From contig NZ_QERF01000007.1 of the NCBI RefSeq assembly GCF_003260205.1, forward strand, positions 211,349 through 275,348: DNA of 64,000 nt, read 5' to 3'. The DNA is from Winogradskyella tangerina. GTDB taxonomy: Bacteria > Bacteroidota > Bacteroidia > Flavobacteriales > Flavobacteriaceae. The position numbers and the translations under genes were made by a program. Below the pieces are notes generated by a model. It saw only the letters and a program-made list of their open reading frames with translations. It searched no databases and had not been told where the DNA came from. Every line of letters starts with the position of its first letter. Position 1 is the first letter of the stretch. Shown piece after piece: positions 1-7,870 of this stretch.

Positions 1-452
1 GGCATTTTACCCATTAATGGGTGCGGCAAGATGAGGTTGTCTAAATGTTTATCACTCATCTTTTTTGTTTTGAACTGCAGTTTTTTGCTTTCTGTTTGTA
101 ATCTATTCAGAATATAGTTTTTTTCACTGACGGGTGGAATCTTCATGTTTTGTGAACCTCTGAAAGTAGCGCCCTGAGCCTGTTCTAGGCGTTCTTCATA
201 GCGTTTAACAATAGCATCGTATGCTCTTACTGGACGATTCGCTTTTCCGAATTTATACTTTAGAAAAAATTTAGGCATACTTAAAGCAAAATTCAAAGGC
301 TTTATACTTTGTAACAAATGAAGTGCATGTTGCCCGGTGGTCCATTTTCCTACTGGGCCTTCTGTCCAGGACTCCTCTGATTGTTGCCGCAACCAATCGA
401 TAAGTTGCGTGTGTTTTTCGTCGATCAACTCGGCTATAGCTTCTTTGTCCAT
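1..452 (-). CDS. DinB-superfamily protein, 3' end missing
   Basis: About 150 N-terminal residues are present, starting with MDKEAIAELIDEKHTQLI at an ATG at 452 and running off the left edge. The opening helix followed by W-T-E-G-P-V-G-K-W-T-T-G-Q-H-A-L-H-L is typical of DinB/YfiT-like four-helix proteins, with the histidines of the second helix as potential metal ligands. No signal peptide or membrane segment is seen. Such proteins are often thiol- or metal-dependent enzymes of unknown substrate, so no specific function is claimed. The gene downstream of its start (minus DUF6048 gene) is only about 35 bp away and co-directional, so it may be the last gene of the rlmD operon. Confidence 0.7.
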   Translation of the reverse strand, partial: MDKEAIAELIDEKHTQLIDWLRQQSEESWTEGPVGKWTTGQHALHLLQSIKPLNFALSMPKFFLKYKFGKANRPVRAYDAIVKRYEERLEQAQGATFRGSQNMKIPPVSEKNYILNRLQTESKKLQFKTKKMSDKHLDNLILPHPLMGKM

Positions 453-486
453 AAACTTCAAAATAGTTTAATAGATACAAGGGATA

Positions 487-1245
487 TTATTCCTCAGCAT
501 CTTTCTCTTGAATCACCACTTTATCCTTCTTAAATATAGGAATTAAGTACGACAAATTAAAACCGAAGCCTACACCAAATCGCCCACTATCATAAGTGCG
601 ATTAAATCCAGGAATATATAGGTTTTCGTAATTATCCGGAACTGTTTCCGTGATCAATCCCTTAAGTTGTGCATTGATCCCGGCAAAGAAATTATTAAAC
701 AATTCAGCTTTAATTCCTAAAATGATCTCTGCCCAAACTGCTGTAAGACCGTCAAATTCTGTGCCCTCCTGAATCGTAAACTGTTGGTTCCAGTATTGAT
801 TATTTACGTTATAAATATTATAATTATCTAGGGTTTGTGTAAAAGTACTGGCACCACCTCTGAATCCTACATAGATCATATTTTCCATGTCTAGCCAGTT
901 CTTATAAAAATTGAGATCTATCCCACCTTTGAAATAACTACCCTTTGTGGTATTGGTTAAAACTTCGTTATCAATAGTGCGTTCTTCGTTTCCGATTTCG
1001 CCAGCCAAATAAATGCGTTTAGTTAAACGGTAATCTCCCATGAGTTCAAAGCCCGTATAATTATCATCAATTAAGGTACGTGCTATTTTACTCATGTCAG
1101 CACCTAAACGCAAACCGTACTTTTGCTTGTATACCAGAGTGTCTTGGACTGTTTTCTTTTCACCTTGAGCAAAGGCCAATGTAGAAAACAATAGCAGTAT
1201 AACTGTACTTTTAATGAAAGATGTGAACATGTACTGTATTTTCAT
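487..1245 (-). CDS. DUF6048 family outer-membrane-like protein
   Basis: A 252-residue secreted protein with an N-terminal signal peptide (hydrophobic stretch VILLLFSTLAFAQ, cleavage after AFA). The rest is rich in alternating polar/aromatic strands ending in FGFNLSYLIPIF, which fits a small beta-barrel, followed by a charged tail. It matches what I know as DUF6048, found in Flavobacteriia directly after a DUF6452 gene and rlmD. The start overlaps the DUF6452 gene by 35 bp; an in-frame ATG at 1230 gives a more compact signal peptide and is an equally good start. Function unknown; location in the outer membrane is inferred. Confidence 0.75.
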   Translation of the reverse strand: MKIQYMFTSFIKSTVILLLFSTLAFAQGEKKTVQDTLVYKQKYGLRLGADMSKIARTLIDDNYTGFELMGDYRLTKRIYLAGEIGNEERTIDNEVLTNTTKGSYFKGGIDLNFYKNWLDMENMIYVGFRGGASTFTQTLDNYNIYNVNNQYWNQQFTIQEGTEFDGLTAVWAEIILGIKAELFNNFFAGINAQLKGLITETVPDNYENLYIPGFNRTYDSGRFGVGFGFNLSYLIPIFKKDKVVIQEKDAEE

Positions 1246-1744
1246 TTTCTACGGTTGGTTCTATTATATCTATTGAACTGATCCAGTTGTCTGTGTCGTC
1301 ATCGACCGTCAGGTTTAAATTTGTAAAAATGCTTTTAAATCCACAGGCTCTAGAAACATATTGAAATTCTGATGTATACGTAATTTCTATGATGTCGATG
1401 TTAGAAGTCCCAGTTTCATCAATTCTTAAATTGCTATTCTGTTCTAATATGAATCGTGTTGTGGTCGTTTCATTTTCTGGACCAACAATTAGTGGTAATT
1501 CAATTGAATTTGAATTAGAATTAAAGATTAAGGTTGAACTTGAAGGTTCTACCGGATCTGTGGCTAATCCTTCACCATATAAGGTTAAACGCGGAACACT
1601 TTTTAGGTCTTCTGGGCTTCCAGCATCGTAAAATTCTATAAGTAAACGGGGTGTAGTTGGTGTAGTCTCCGCGCAGATATCGTCGCGCTCGCAGCTTACT
1701 AAGACCACTAGAAATAAGACTAGTAAAAACTTTATTCTTTTCAT
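1211..1744 (-). CDS. DUF6452 family lipoprotein
   Basis: A 177-residue protein with a lipoprotein signal peptide: charged MKRIK, hydrophobic core, lipobox L-V-S-C at residues 15-18 followed by E-R-D-D. The mature part contains C-A-E-T-T-P-T-T-P-R-L-L-I-E-F-Y-D, typical of DUF6452, and a conserved cysteine near the C-terminus (S-R-A-C-G-F). It starts inside the rlmD stop codon (ATGA overlap at 1741-1744) and overlaps the next gene, so rlmD, this gene and the DUF6048 gene are probably co-transcribed and translationally coupled. Function unknown; a periplasmic or outer-membrane lipoprotein is inferred. Confidence 0.75.
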   Translation of the reverse strand: MKRIKFLLVLFLVVLVSCERDDICAETTPTTPRLLIEFYDAGSPEDLKSVPRLTLYGEGLATDPVEPSSSTLIFNSNSNSIELPLIVGPENETTTTRFILEQNSNLRIDETGTSNIDIIEITYTSEFQYVSRACGFKSIFTNLNLTVDDDTDNWISSIDIIEPTVENENTVHVHIFH

Positions 1745-3198
1745 TTATTTTTTTCAAACAATACCACAGTTTCAATATGAGCTGTATGTGGAAATTGATC
1801 AACTAAGCTAAACTTTTTTATTTGATAACCGGCAAGCATTAATTGTTCGGTATCTCTTGCTTGTGTAGCAGGATTACAAGATACATAAACCAAACGGTCT
1901 GCGTTTAGGTTTATTATTTTTTTTAGCGTTTTTGGCGCAATTCCTGCTCGTGCTGGGTCTAACACCAATGTTCTTATTTTATTGATATATTCTGGGTGTT
2001 CATTCAAAAACTTACCAACATCTGCCGCATAAAATTCTAAACCTTCAATAGCATTGCGTTTAGCATTTTCTTTGGCATCTTCTATAGCAGAAGCTACAAT
2101 GTCGACACCAATGATTTTTGTATTATTAGCTTTACTCGCAATAATTTGCCCAATGGTACCTGTGCCACAAAAAAGATCTAATACAACTGAGTTATCAACG
2201 GCTTCCTTGTTTTCTAAGGCGTAATCTACAACCTTAGAATACAATTTTTCTGCACATTTCGGATTGGTTTGAAAAAAGCTTTTCATGCTAATTTCAAAGT
2301 CGAGACCTAGGAGTTCTTCTACAATTTTGTCTTCGCCATAAACCAGACGAATACTACCGGTTGTGGCAATAGTTCTATCACCAATTTCGTCATTGATGGT
2401 ATGCAAAACCCCAGCAATGCGATCTCCAAAAAGTGATACCAGGTATTTCGAAAATTCATCAAGATCGAATTCTGATAATTCGTAAGACGTGGTTACTAAA
2501 TTGAATAGAAGCTGATTAGTTTTATAAGATTTACGAACTACTAAATACCTAAAAAACCCCTCTTTTTTTGGTGCATGCCAAGGCGCCAATGTAGAGTTTT
2601 CGCAATAGGTTCTTATATGTCGTATGTTGTTTTCTAATTCGGCATCAAATATTCCAGAGTCTTTTTCAAGATTATCACCACACCACCATAGACCACGACG
2701 TTTAAAACCTAGTGTGAATTCATCCACATCAGTTTTCAAATCCCTATCATAACCAATGGCAGAAAATCCATATTCCATTTTATTGCGATAGTGGAATGTA
2801 TTCGGCGATGCTACAAACTCATCAAATTTTGACTCGATATCTTTTACTTTTCCAATACGTTTAAACAATTCGAACGTACTACTTTTTTTATAGCTGTGCT
2901 GTAAATCGACAGGAAGATTTATATAAGGTGCTCCAGGAATATCTTGATAAGGCATTTCAATTTCATTATCAGACGCCTTAAGGATATCGAGTAGTTTACA
3001 TTCAGCGTATTTTTTACTCGATTTTTTTACTTGAGCTTTTACCAATTGTCCAGGAAGTGTGTTAGGAACGAAAACCACAAATTCTCCATGCTCATTTCTA
3101 ATCCGCCCAATTCCTTTGCCACCAAAGGCATAGTCTTCTATAAGGATTTCGATGATCTCCCCACGTTTCACAAATTTATTTCGCTCTCGTCTTGGCAT
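1741..3198 (-). CDS. rlmD: 23S rRNA (uracil-5-)-methyltransferase, RlmD/TrmA family
   Basis: SAM-dependent m5U methyltransferase of 485 residues. An N-terminal TRAM domain (about residues 10-70, with the Y-A-F-G-G-K-G-I-G signature) is followed by an insert domain and a C-terminal Rossmann methyltransferase with the SAM motif V-L-D-L-F-C-G-T-G-T, the L-D-P-A-R-A-G motif and the catalytic-cysteine motif Y-V-S-C-N-P. Family members modify U1939 (or U747) of 23S rRNA. The cysteines that bind a 4Fe-4S cluster in E. coli RlmD are not present: the equivalent segment reads Y-Q-D-I-P-G-A-P-Y-I-N-L-P. First gene of a three-gene operon; a TAnnTTTG-like box lies upstream on the minus strand (3218-3225). 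Target position is assigned by family only. Confidence 0.85.
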   Translation of the reverse strand: MPRRERNKFVKRGEIIEILIEDYAFGGKGIGRIRNEHGEFVVFVPNTLPGQLVKAQVKKSSKKYAECKLLDILKASDNEIEMPYQDIPGAPYINLPVDLQHSYKKSSTFELFKRIGKVKDIESKFDEFVASPNTFHYRNKMEYGFSAIGYDRDLKTDVDEFTLGFKRRGLWWCGDNLEKDSGIFDAELENNIRHIRTYCENSTLAPWHAPKKEGFFRYLVVRKSYKTNQLLFNLVTTSYELSEFDLDEFSKYLVSLFGDRIAGVLHTINDEIGDRTIATTGSIRLVYGEDKIVEELLGLDFEISMKSFFQTNPKCAEKLYSKVVDYALENKEAVDNSVVLDLFCGTGTIGQIIASKANNTKIIGVDIVASAIEDAKENAKRNAIEGLEFYAADVGKFLNEHPEYINKIRTLVLDPARAGIAPKTLKKIINLNADRLVYVSCNPATQARDTEQLMLAGYQIKKFSLVDQFPHTAHIETVVLFEKNK

Positions 3199-3298
3199 TG
3201 ATGATAAAATTTGACTGCAAATATAGTGGCATTTTAGAGTATCTTTAAATAGTTTAAAATAAAATTGAACCTTTTCATTAATTCACCGTCATTAGGTT

Positions 3299-3778
3299 AT
3301 GAAGGTTGTAAATATTCATAAAAGAACAATTACCCAACACAAAGATGAGCTGTCTGAATTATTGAAGACTTTAGGTTCAAAAAATGACAAGTTCTGGCCC
3401 AAACATAAATGGCCTGCTATGAAGATTGAAAATGGCTTACAGGTTGGGAATAAAGGAAGACATGGTCCAATTAAATATTCAATTGTAGAATATATTGAAG
3501 GCGAACTTATCAAGTTTAAGTTTTCAGAACCAAAAGGTTTTAACGGAACACACGAATTAAGATTGAAATCCATAGATGATTCAACAACAGAAATCATTCA
3601 CGAAATAAAGATGAAAACATCTTTAAGAGCTAGTCTTTTGTGGCTTTTTACAATTCGCTGGCTTCATGATGCTTTAATTGAGGATGCTTTTGACACTGTT
3701 GAAAACTATTTCAGTACGGATGAAAAACAAACAGCGCATGGCTTTTGGGTAAAACTGCTGAGAGCCTCTTATAAATAA
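3299..3778 (+). CDS. SRPBCC (START-like) domain protein
   Basis: A 159-residue cytosolic protein without signal peptide. The pattern of a long N-terminal helix, a run of beta strands (I-K-Y-S-I-V-E-Y-I-E-G, I-K-F-K-F-S-E-P-K-G-F-N-G-T-H-E-L) and a long C-terminal helix (W-L-H-D-A-L-I-E-D-A-F-D-T-V-E) fits the SRPBCC/polyketide-cyclase fold, which binds hydrophobic ligands. The ligand cannot be told. It sits alone between the divergent rlmD operon and the downstream ECF sigma gene 21 bp away, so it may be transcribed with that sigma factor. Confidence 0.65.
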   Translation: MKVVNIHKRTITQHKDELSELLKTLGSKNDKFWPKHKWPAMKIENGLQVGNKGRHGPIKYSIVEYIEGELIKFKFSEPKGFNGTHELRLKSIDDSTTEIIHEIKMKTSLRASLLWLFTIRWLHDALIEDAFDTVENYFSTDEKQTAHGFWVKLLRASYK

Positions 3779-3799
3779 TGCGATAAATAATAGGTCTAA

Positions 3800-4351
3800 T
3801 TGAAAGATGATCGAGATACGGATGAAGCTTTGATCTTAAAATTCAAAGCCGGTAACAAGGAAGCCCTTGCCATTCTGGTAAAACGTTGGCATCGGCCATT
3901 TTGCAATAAAGCCTATTGGATAACGCGCGATAAAAGTGCTGCAAAGGATATAGCGCAAGATAGTTGGAGCACCATTATTCAGAAGATTGAATCACTCGAT
4001 GAACCGAAGAAATTTAAATATTGGGCTTATAGAATTGTATGTAACAAATCTACGGATTGGCTGCGATTACAGTCGAAGAACGTTCGGTTTTCCGAAGGAT
4101 ATAACCTTCAAGCAAATCCGACAAAAAAGGATCATTCAGCAGATGAACACTTGAAAAAACTTTTACTAGATGCTATCAATAATTTACCGCAAAACCAAAA
4201 GATGGTCGTGAGGCTCTTTTATCTAAAATCCTACAGTTTAAAGCAAATTAGCGACTTGCTAAATATTTCGATAGGAACAACTAAATCAAGGCTGTTTCAC
4301 GCGAGAGAAAAATTAAAAACAACATTAAAACATAAGAATTATGAAAACTAA
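3800..4351 (+). CDS. ECF-type RNA polymerase sigma factor
   Basis: A 183-residue sigma-70 family protein with region 2 (about residues 10-80; A-K-D-I-A-Q-D-S-W preceding Y-W-A-Y-R-I-V-C-N) and a region 4 helix-turn-helix (about residues 125-175; Y-S-L-K-Q-I-S-D-L-L-N-I-S-I-G-T-T-K-S-R-L-F-H-A-R). A stop codon (TAA, 3797-3799) sits directly before the TTG at 3800, and there is no ATG that would keep region 2 intact, so TTG is the likely start. It overlaps the DUF6768 gene by 11 bp; that membrane protein is the natural candidate for its partner or anti-sigma. Regulon unknown. Confidence 0.85.
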   Translation: MKDDRDTDEALILKFKAGNKEALAILVKRWHRPFCNKAYWITRDKSAAKDIAQDSWSTIIQKIESLDEPKKFKYWAYRIVCNKSTDWLRLQSKNVRFSEGYNLQANPTKKDHSADEHLKKLLLDAINNLPQNQKMVVRLFYLKSYSLKQISDLLNISIGTTKSRLFHAREKLKTTLKHKNYEN

Positions 4352-4727
4352 AATGGAAGATATCGATCAGTTGATCAAGGAGACCTTAACAGAGGAGGAA
4401 GCGAAGTTTTACGATGAGTTAGATGAACAAAATCTATGGCATATGATCTTCGGTATATTCAGAGGAAAGAACAGCTGGATCGTATACCTAATGAGCATTG
4501 TTCAAGTTATTTTCTTCGGATTTTTTATTTATTGCGCCATTCAGTTTTTTAAGGTAGAAGCGACTAACGAATTGATAAAATGGGGTGTTTTTGGAACCAT
4601 CAGTTTGATGGCTTCGAGTATGCTTAAACTGTTCTCCTGGATGCAAATGGATAAAAAGGCAATTATCAGAGAAATAAAACGATTAGAGTTACAGGTGTCT
4701 TCGCTCTCTGGAAAAATCTCAGAATAG
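4341..4727 (+). CDS. DUF6768 family membrane protein
   Basis: A 128-residue protein with a soluble acidic N-terminus (M-E-D-I-D-Q-L-I-K-E-T-L-T-E-E-E-A), two transmembrane helices (about residues 51-70 and 80-98) and a basic coiled C-terminal tail. This architecture and the N-terminal signature fit DUF6768. The gene overlaps the end of the upstream ECF sigma gene by 11 bp, an arrangement that I recall as common in Flavobacteriia. I infer a role as a membrane-bound sigma regulator, but no anti-sigma zinc motif is visible, so this is only contextual. Confidence 0.7.
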   Translation: MKTKMEDIDQLIKETLTEEEAKFYDELDEQNLWHMIFGIFRGKNSWIVYLMSIVQVIFFGFFIYCAIQFFKVEATNELIKWGVFGTISLMASSMLKLFSWMQMDKKAIIREIKRLELQVSSLSGKISE

Positions 4728-4800
4728 GATTTTATTTCATACAGAATATTTAGTAACTTGCCCACATCTAGGGATGATTTCTCTCCCACGCTGCTTTTTC

Positions 4801-4840
4801 AAGGCTTCACCATGACTTCAAAATGGATGCGCTAAGCCTT
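4801..4840 (+). other. Nested hairpin upstream of ornithine aminotransferase
   Basis: In the 172-bp gap before rocD, AAGGCTT (4801-4807) pairs with AAGCCTT (4834-4840), and inside it CCAT (4810-4813) pairs with ATGG (4823-4826). No T-run follows, so it is not an ordinary terminator. It could be a folded 5' leader element of rocD or a remnant. The rest of the gap is AT-rich with nothing I can assign. Confidence 0.3.
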
Positions 4841-4899
4841 CGAAGGAATAAAGGTAGAGCAGGAATGGTTGTTTTTATTATCATTAAAATTTTATTAAA

Positions 4900-6180
4900 A
4901 TGGCTGTTTTAGACCACATTTCATCGCAAGAGGCGATGGCACTAGAAAACAAGTATGGAGCACAAAATTATCATCCCTTACCAGTTGTATTAAGTAAAGG
5001 TGAAGGTGTTTATGTATGGGACGTAGAAGGTAAAAAATACTACGATTTTTTATCGGCTTATTCTTCTTTAAATCAAGGACATTGTCACCCTAAGATCGTT
5101 AATGCTATGACCGAGCAGGCACAGCGATTAACATTGACATCGAGAGCGTTTTATAACGATATGCTAGGGCGCTATGAGAAATACGCCACTCAGTATTTTA
5201 AGTTCGATAAGATGTTACCTATGAATTCAGGAGCGGAAGCTGTAGAAACAGCTTTGAAGCTTTGTAGAAAGTGGGCTTATGAAGTAAAAGGAATTGATCT
5301 AAACAAAGCAGAGATCGTTGTTTGCAAGAATAATTTCCACGGAAGAACAACAACTATAATTTCGTTTTCGAACGATCCGATAGCACGTAAAAACTTCGGA
5401 CCATACACAGACGGATTTATCAAGGTTGAATATGATAATCTAAAAGAGTTAGAAGCTGTTTTAAGCACGAATCCTAATATTGCAGGGTTTATGGTTGAAC
5501 CAATTCAAGGTGAAGCCGGTGTTTACGTGCCTAGTGAAAATTACCTCATTGAAGCAAAAGCACTTTGCGAGAAATATAATGTTTTATTCATTGCAGATGA
5601 AGTTCAAACGGGGATTGCAAGAACAGGAAGATTATTAGCAACATGTGGTAACTGTAGTTGTCCAAACAAAGATTGCTCAGACACACCAGATGTAAAACCT
5701 GACATTTTAGTTCTAGGGAAAGCATTAAGTGGTGGACTTTATCCTGTATCGGCAGTTATGGCAAGCAATGAAATTATGAATGTAATTCAGCCAGGTAATC
5801 ACGGTAGTACCTTTGGTGGTAATCCAATAGCAGCGGCTGTTGCTATTGCTGCGCTCGAAGTTGTAAAAGATGAAAAGCTTGCAGAGAATGCTGATTACTT
5901 AGGGAAAGTCTTTAGAGCAGAAATGAACAAATACATCAAAAACAGTTCGATTGTAAGTTCGGTTAGAGGTAAAGGTTTGCTGAATGCGATTGTGATTAAT
6001 GATGATGAAGACAGCGATACGGCCTGGAATATATGTTTGAAACTTCGTGATAACGGTCTTTTGGCCAAGCCAACACATGGTAATATTATTCGATTTGCAC
6101 CACCGTTAGTTATGACGGAAGATCAATTGTTAGAGTGCGTGTCTATAATTACTAAGACCTTAACAGAGTTTGAAGTTTAA
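4900..6180 (+). CDS. rocD: Ornithine--oxo-acid transaminase
   Basis: PLP-dependent class III aminotransferase of 426 residues, converting ornithine and 2-oxoglutarate to glutamate semialdehyde and glutamate in arginine/proline metabolism. Seen: [10 protein letters not shown] near residue 110, the D-E-V-Q-T-G aspartate motif, and the PLP-binding lysine K274 in L-G-K-A-L-S-G-G. An unusual cysteine cluster (C249, C252, C254, C259) is inserted before the PLP-lysine region; I recall similar inserts in other Bacteroidota ornithine aminotransferases. Full length, ATG start. Transcribed alone and convergent with the DUF2752 gene cluster, whose last stop codon overlaps its own by 4 bp. Confidence 0.9.
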   Translation: MAVLDHISSQEAMALENKYGAQNYHPLPVVLSKGEGVYVWDVEGKKYYDFLSAYSSLNQGHCHPKIVNAMTEQAQRLTLTSRAFYNDMLGRYEKYATQYFKFDKMLPMNSGAEAVETALKLCRKWAYEVKGIDLNKAEIVVCKNNFHGRTTTIISFSNDPIARKNFGPYTDGFIKVEYDNLKELEAVLSTNPNIAGFMVEPIQGEAGVYVPSENYLIEAKALCEKYNVLFIADEVQTGIARTGRLLATCGNCSCPNKDCSDTPDVKPDILVLGKALSGGLYPVSAVMASNEIMNVIQPGNHGSTFGGNPIAAAVAIAALEVVKDEKLAENADYLGKVFRAEMNKYIKNSSIVSSVRGKGLLNAIVINDDEDSDTAWNICLKLRDNGLLAKPTHGNIIRFAPPLVMTEDQLLECVSIITKTLTEFEV

Positions 6181-6590
6181 GGAGCAATTTCTGTGAATGG
6201 GAAATACGGAACATTTCGCAATACCCAAAAAAGTATAACCAATATTAATATAACATTTGTAACCTTCGCGTTATGAAAAATGTTTTTCATGGTCTTGGTT
6301 GTGTATTTGGTAATTAAGTAATAGATCAACTGATATAGTATTACAAATACAGCAAAAGGGATAAGGTAATTGTGTCTTATTCCTCCAATAATGTCGCCAT
6401 TAAGAATTTTATTCAAGGCACGCTGACTGCCACATCCAGGGCAATGAAAACCTGTTAATTGGTGAAAAGGACATTTTGGAAATGGTGATCCGTGTTTTGT
6501 AGGATCGTAGAAAAAATATAGTGATAGCATTAAAATTAATACTATCACTATAGTTATTATTAATAAGAATTTAGCTTTAGAACCCACCAC
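6177..6590 (-). CDS. DUF2752 domain membrane protein (second copy)
   Basis: A 137-residue protein with an N-terminal membrane helix (about residues 8-28), the DUF2752 signature [18 protein letters not shown], and two further membrane helices. The C-P-G-C-G-S-Q-R-A motif is the family hallmark; its role is unknown. The start is GTG (6590 or 6587), since the next ATG lies inside the first helix. It overlaps the end of the CD225 gene by 14 bp, so it is the last gene of a four-gene membrane-protein operon. Its 3' end overlaps rocD by 4 bp on the opposite strand. Confidence 0.8.
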   Translation of the reverse strand: MVGSKAKFLLIITIVIVLILMLSLYFFYDPTKHGSPFPKCPFHQLTGFHCPGCGSQRALNKILNGDIIGGIRHNYLIPFAVFVILYQLIYYLITKYTTKTMKNIFHNAKVTNVILILVILFWVLRNVPYFPFTEIAP

Positions 6591-6852
6591 TAGATGCCGC
6601 TCCTAAAAAAGCTAAACCAAAAAATGCAACATAAATTATCCATACTACTGCAGCTGCAACGACAGAAACAATACCCCAAGTCTTAGCGTTTTTTGATGCA
6701 CGCATGGCCTTGTCGTAATCTCCCATGTCATAGGCACTGTTTACTTGTGTTGAATACACAATACTCACAATACCTGCTGGTAAACAGCATAAAATTGTTG
6801 AAATAATGGCTAATGCTAAATAATTTGGTGGTCTAGTTGGTTTTGCTTCCAT
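6577..6852 (-). CDS. CD225/dispanin family membrane protein
   Basis: A 91-residue protein with a proline-rich cytosolic N-terminus (E-A-K-P-T-R-P-P-N-Y-L-A) and two hydrophobic segments. The first carries I-L-C-C-L-P-A-G-I-V-S-I-V-Y-S, and the linker reads G-D-Y-D-K-A-M-R-A-S-K-N-A-K-T-W-G-I-V-S. This is the CD225 signature known from animal IFITM proteins and their bacterial homologues. In animals IFITMs alter membrane fusion; the bacterial role is not established. Neighbours are a CCC-motif protein upstream and a DUF2752 protein downstream, the latter overlapping by 14 bp. Confidence 0.85.
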   Translation of the reverse strand: MEAKPTRPPNYLALAIISTILCCLPAGIVSIVYSTQVNSAYDMGDYDKAMRASKNAKTWGIVSVVAAAVVWIIYVAFFGLAFLGAASSGGF

Positions 6853-6924
6853 AATTTTTAATGGTTAGTTAAACGATTTAGTTATATAATTTATTTGAAT
6901 TTCAAAAATAATAGAACAAAAGTA

Positions 6925-7266
6925 CTATTGCGCATTATTCGCTCCTTCTTGAAATCCTCTCATAAATTCTTCCATAATGGCTTTTCTTTCCTCATAACCT
7001 CCTGTGGCGAGATCATAGATATTGTAGATCAGTGTTAAAGCACAAATAATTGTGATCACCAATGCTACAGTTTTAGCAGTTTTCATCGCAGAGACACTAG
7101 TAGGCTCATAGGCTTCCGGATCGTCACTTACTTTTTTTAAGTTGTTATTAGCTACGATGTATGCTGGTCCTGCCAAGAAAACACCCAAACCACCAAAACA
7201 ACAACAGAGTAAACCAATAAATGATAATACATATACAAGTGCTGGATTAAGTTTTTGTTGTTCCAT
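6925..7266 (-). CDS. CCC-motif membrane protein
   Basis: A 113-residue protein with two hydrophobic segments; the first contains F-I-G-L-L-C-C-C-F-G-G-L-G-V-F, the second follows a conserved A-M-K-T-A-K-T-V-A-L. The layout parallels CD225/dispanin proteins (cysteines at the end of a first helix, short polar loop with A-K, second helix), which makes it a diverged relative or an analogue of its neighbour. The C-terminal tail is acidic and soluble. It lies 5 bp downstream of a DUF2752 gene and 72 bp upstream of the CD225 gene. Function unknown. Confidence 0.75.
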   Translation of the reverse strand: MEQQKLNPALVYVLSFIGLLCCCFGGLGVFLAGPAYIVANNNLKKVSDDPEAYEPTSVSAMKTAKTVALVITIICALTLIYNIYDLATGGYEERKAIMEEFMRGFQEGANNAQ

Positions 7267-7271
7267 AATAT

Positions 7272-7571
7272 CTATTTAAAGTAAAGTTTGATTAAATAAC
7301 TGAGCACGATCACTGCGATATTCAGTATTGCCAATATACTAATAATTTTATTTCCGTTTTTAAAACTTTTGAAGGTATTTACTACAATAAATCCAAATAG
7401 AGCGATAAGGCTATAAAGTGCAGGGTACATTAAAAAGGATTCTACAAATTCACCCTTAATAAGCAACGCCACAGATCGTTGAAAACCACAGCCCAAACAT
7501 TCAAAACCGAATAGTTTCTTGTTTAAACAAGGTATCATGTAGTCTTCTATTCCTTTTATTAGGAGCTGCAT
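7272..7571 (-). CDS. DUF2752 domain membrane protein (first copy)
   Basis: A protein of about 99 residues beginning MQLLIKGIEDYMIPCLN at the ATG at 7571; an upstream TTG at 7601 would add ten residues but lacks any support. It contains the DUF2752 signature G-F-E-C-L-G-C-G-F-Q-R-S followed by two membrane helices. It is shorter than the second copy at 6177-6590 because it has no N-terminal membrane helix. It is first in a minus-strand set of four small membrane proteins; the CCC-motif gene follows after 5 bp. Function unknown. Confidence 0.75.
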   Translation of the reverse strand: MQLLIKGIEDYMIPCLNKKLFGFECLGCGFQRSVALLIKGEFVESFLMYPALYSLIALFGFIVVNTFKSFKNGNKIISILAILNIAVIVLSYLIKLYFK

Positions 7572-7651
7572 GATGCTAATGTACGGATTAGTTGAATACA
7601 ATTACATTCAAAATATTTGTAAATCTTATTTTTGTATAAATATTGTATTCA

Positions 7652-7870
7652 ATGAACATTTCTAGGGCCATAAATATAGTTTGTATCGCAGTTGGTAGTA
7701 TTATTGCTTTTTATGCTCAAGCCGGAGCGGAACAAAACACCTTTTTATTAATAAGTGGTATCGTATTGCTTATGTTCGGGGTCTACCGTACTTCTAGAAA
7801 TATCCCTAGCAAGTACGATAGACAAGAGGATGAGACTTTTATTAAAAGCGAACCAGAAGATGAAGATTAA
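7652..7870 (+). CDS. Small membrane protein upstream of the Smr gene
   Basis: A 72-residue protein with two short membrane helices (about residues 4-22 and 29-45) and an acidic C-terminal tail (E-D-E-T-F-I-K-S-E-P-E-D-E-D). I choose the ATG at 7652; an in-frame TTG at 7643 adds three residues. It overlaps the following Smr gene by 11 bp, so the two are likely co-translated. A TATTTTTG box (7627-7634) lies 18 nt upstream of the ATG, without a good -33 partner. I do not recognise a family. Confidence 0.65.
   Translation: MNISRAINIVCIAVGSIIAFYAQAGAEQNTFLLISGIVLLMFGVYRTSRNIPSKYDRQEDETFIKSEPEDED

Noticed and set aside
271..480. Open reading frame of 69 codons on the minus strand
   Set aside because: It lies in another frame of the DinB-like gene that starts at 452, which has the conserved family sequence.
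1389..1631. Plus-strand open frame opposite the DUF6452 gene
   Set aside because: Shadow of a well-supported lipoprotein gene on the minus strand.
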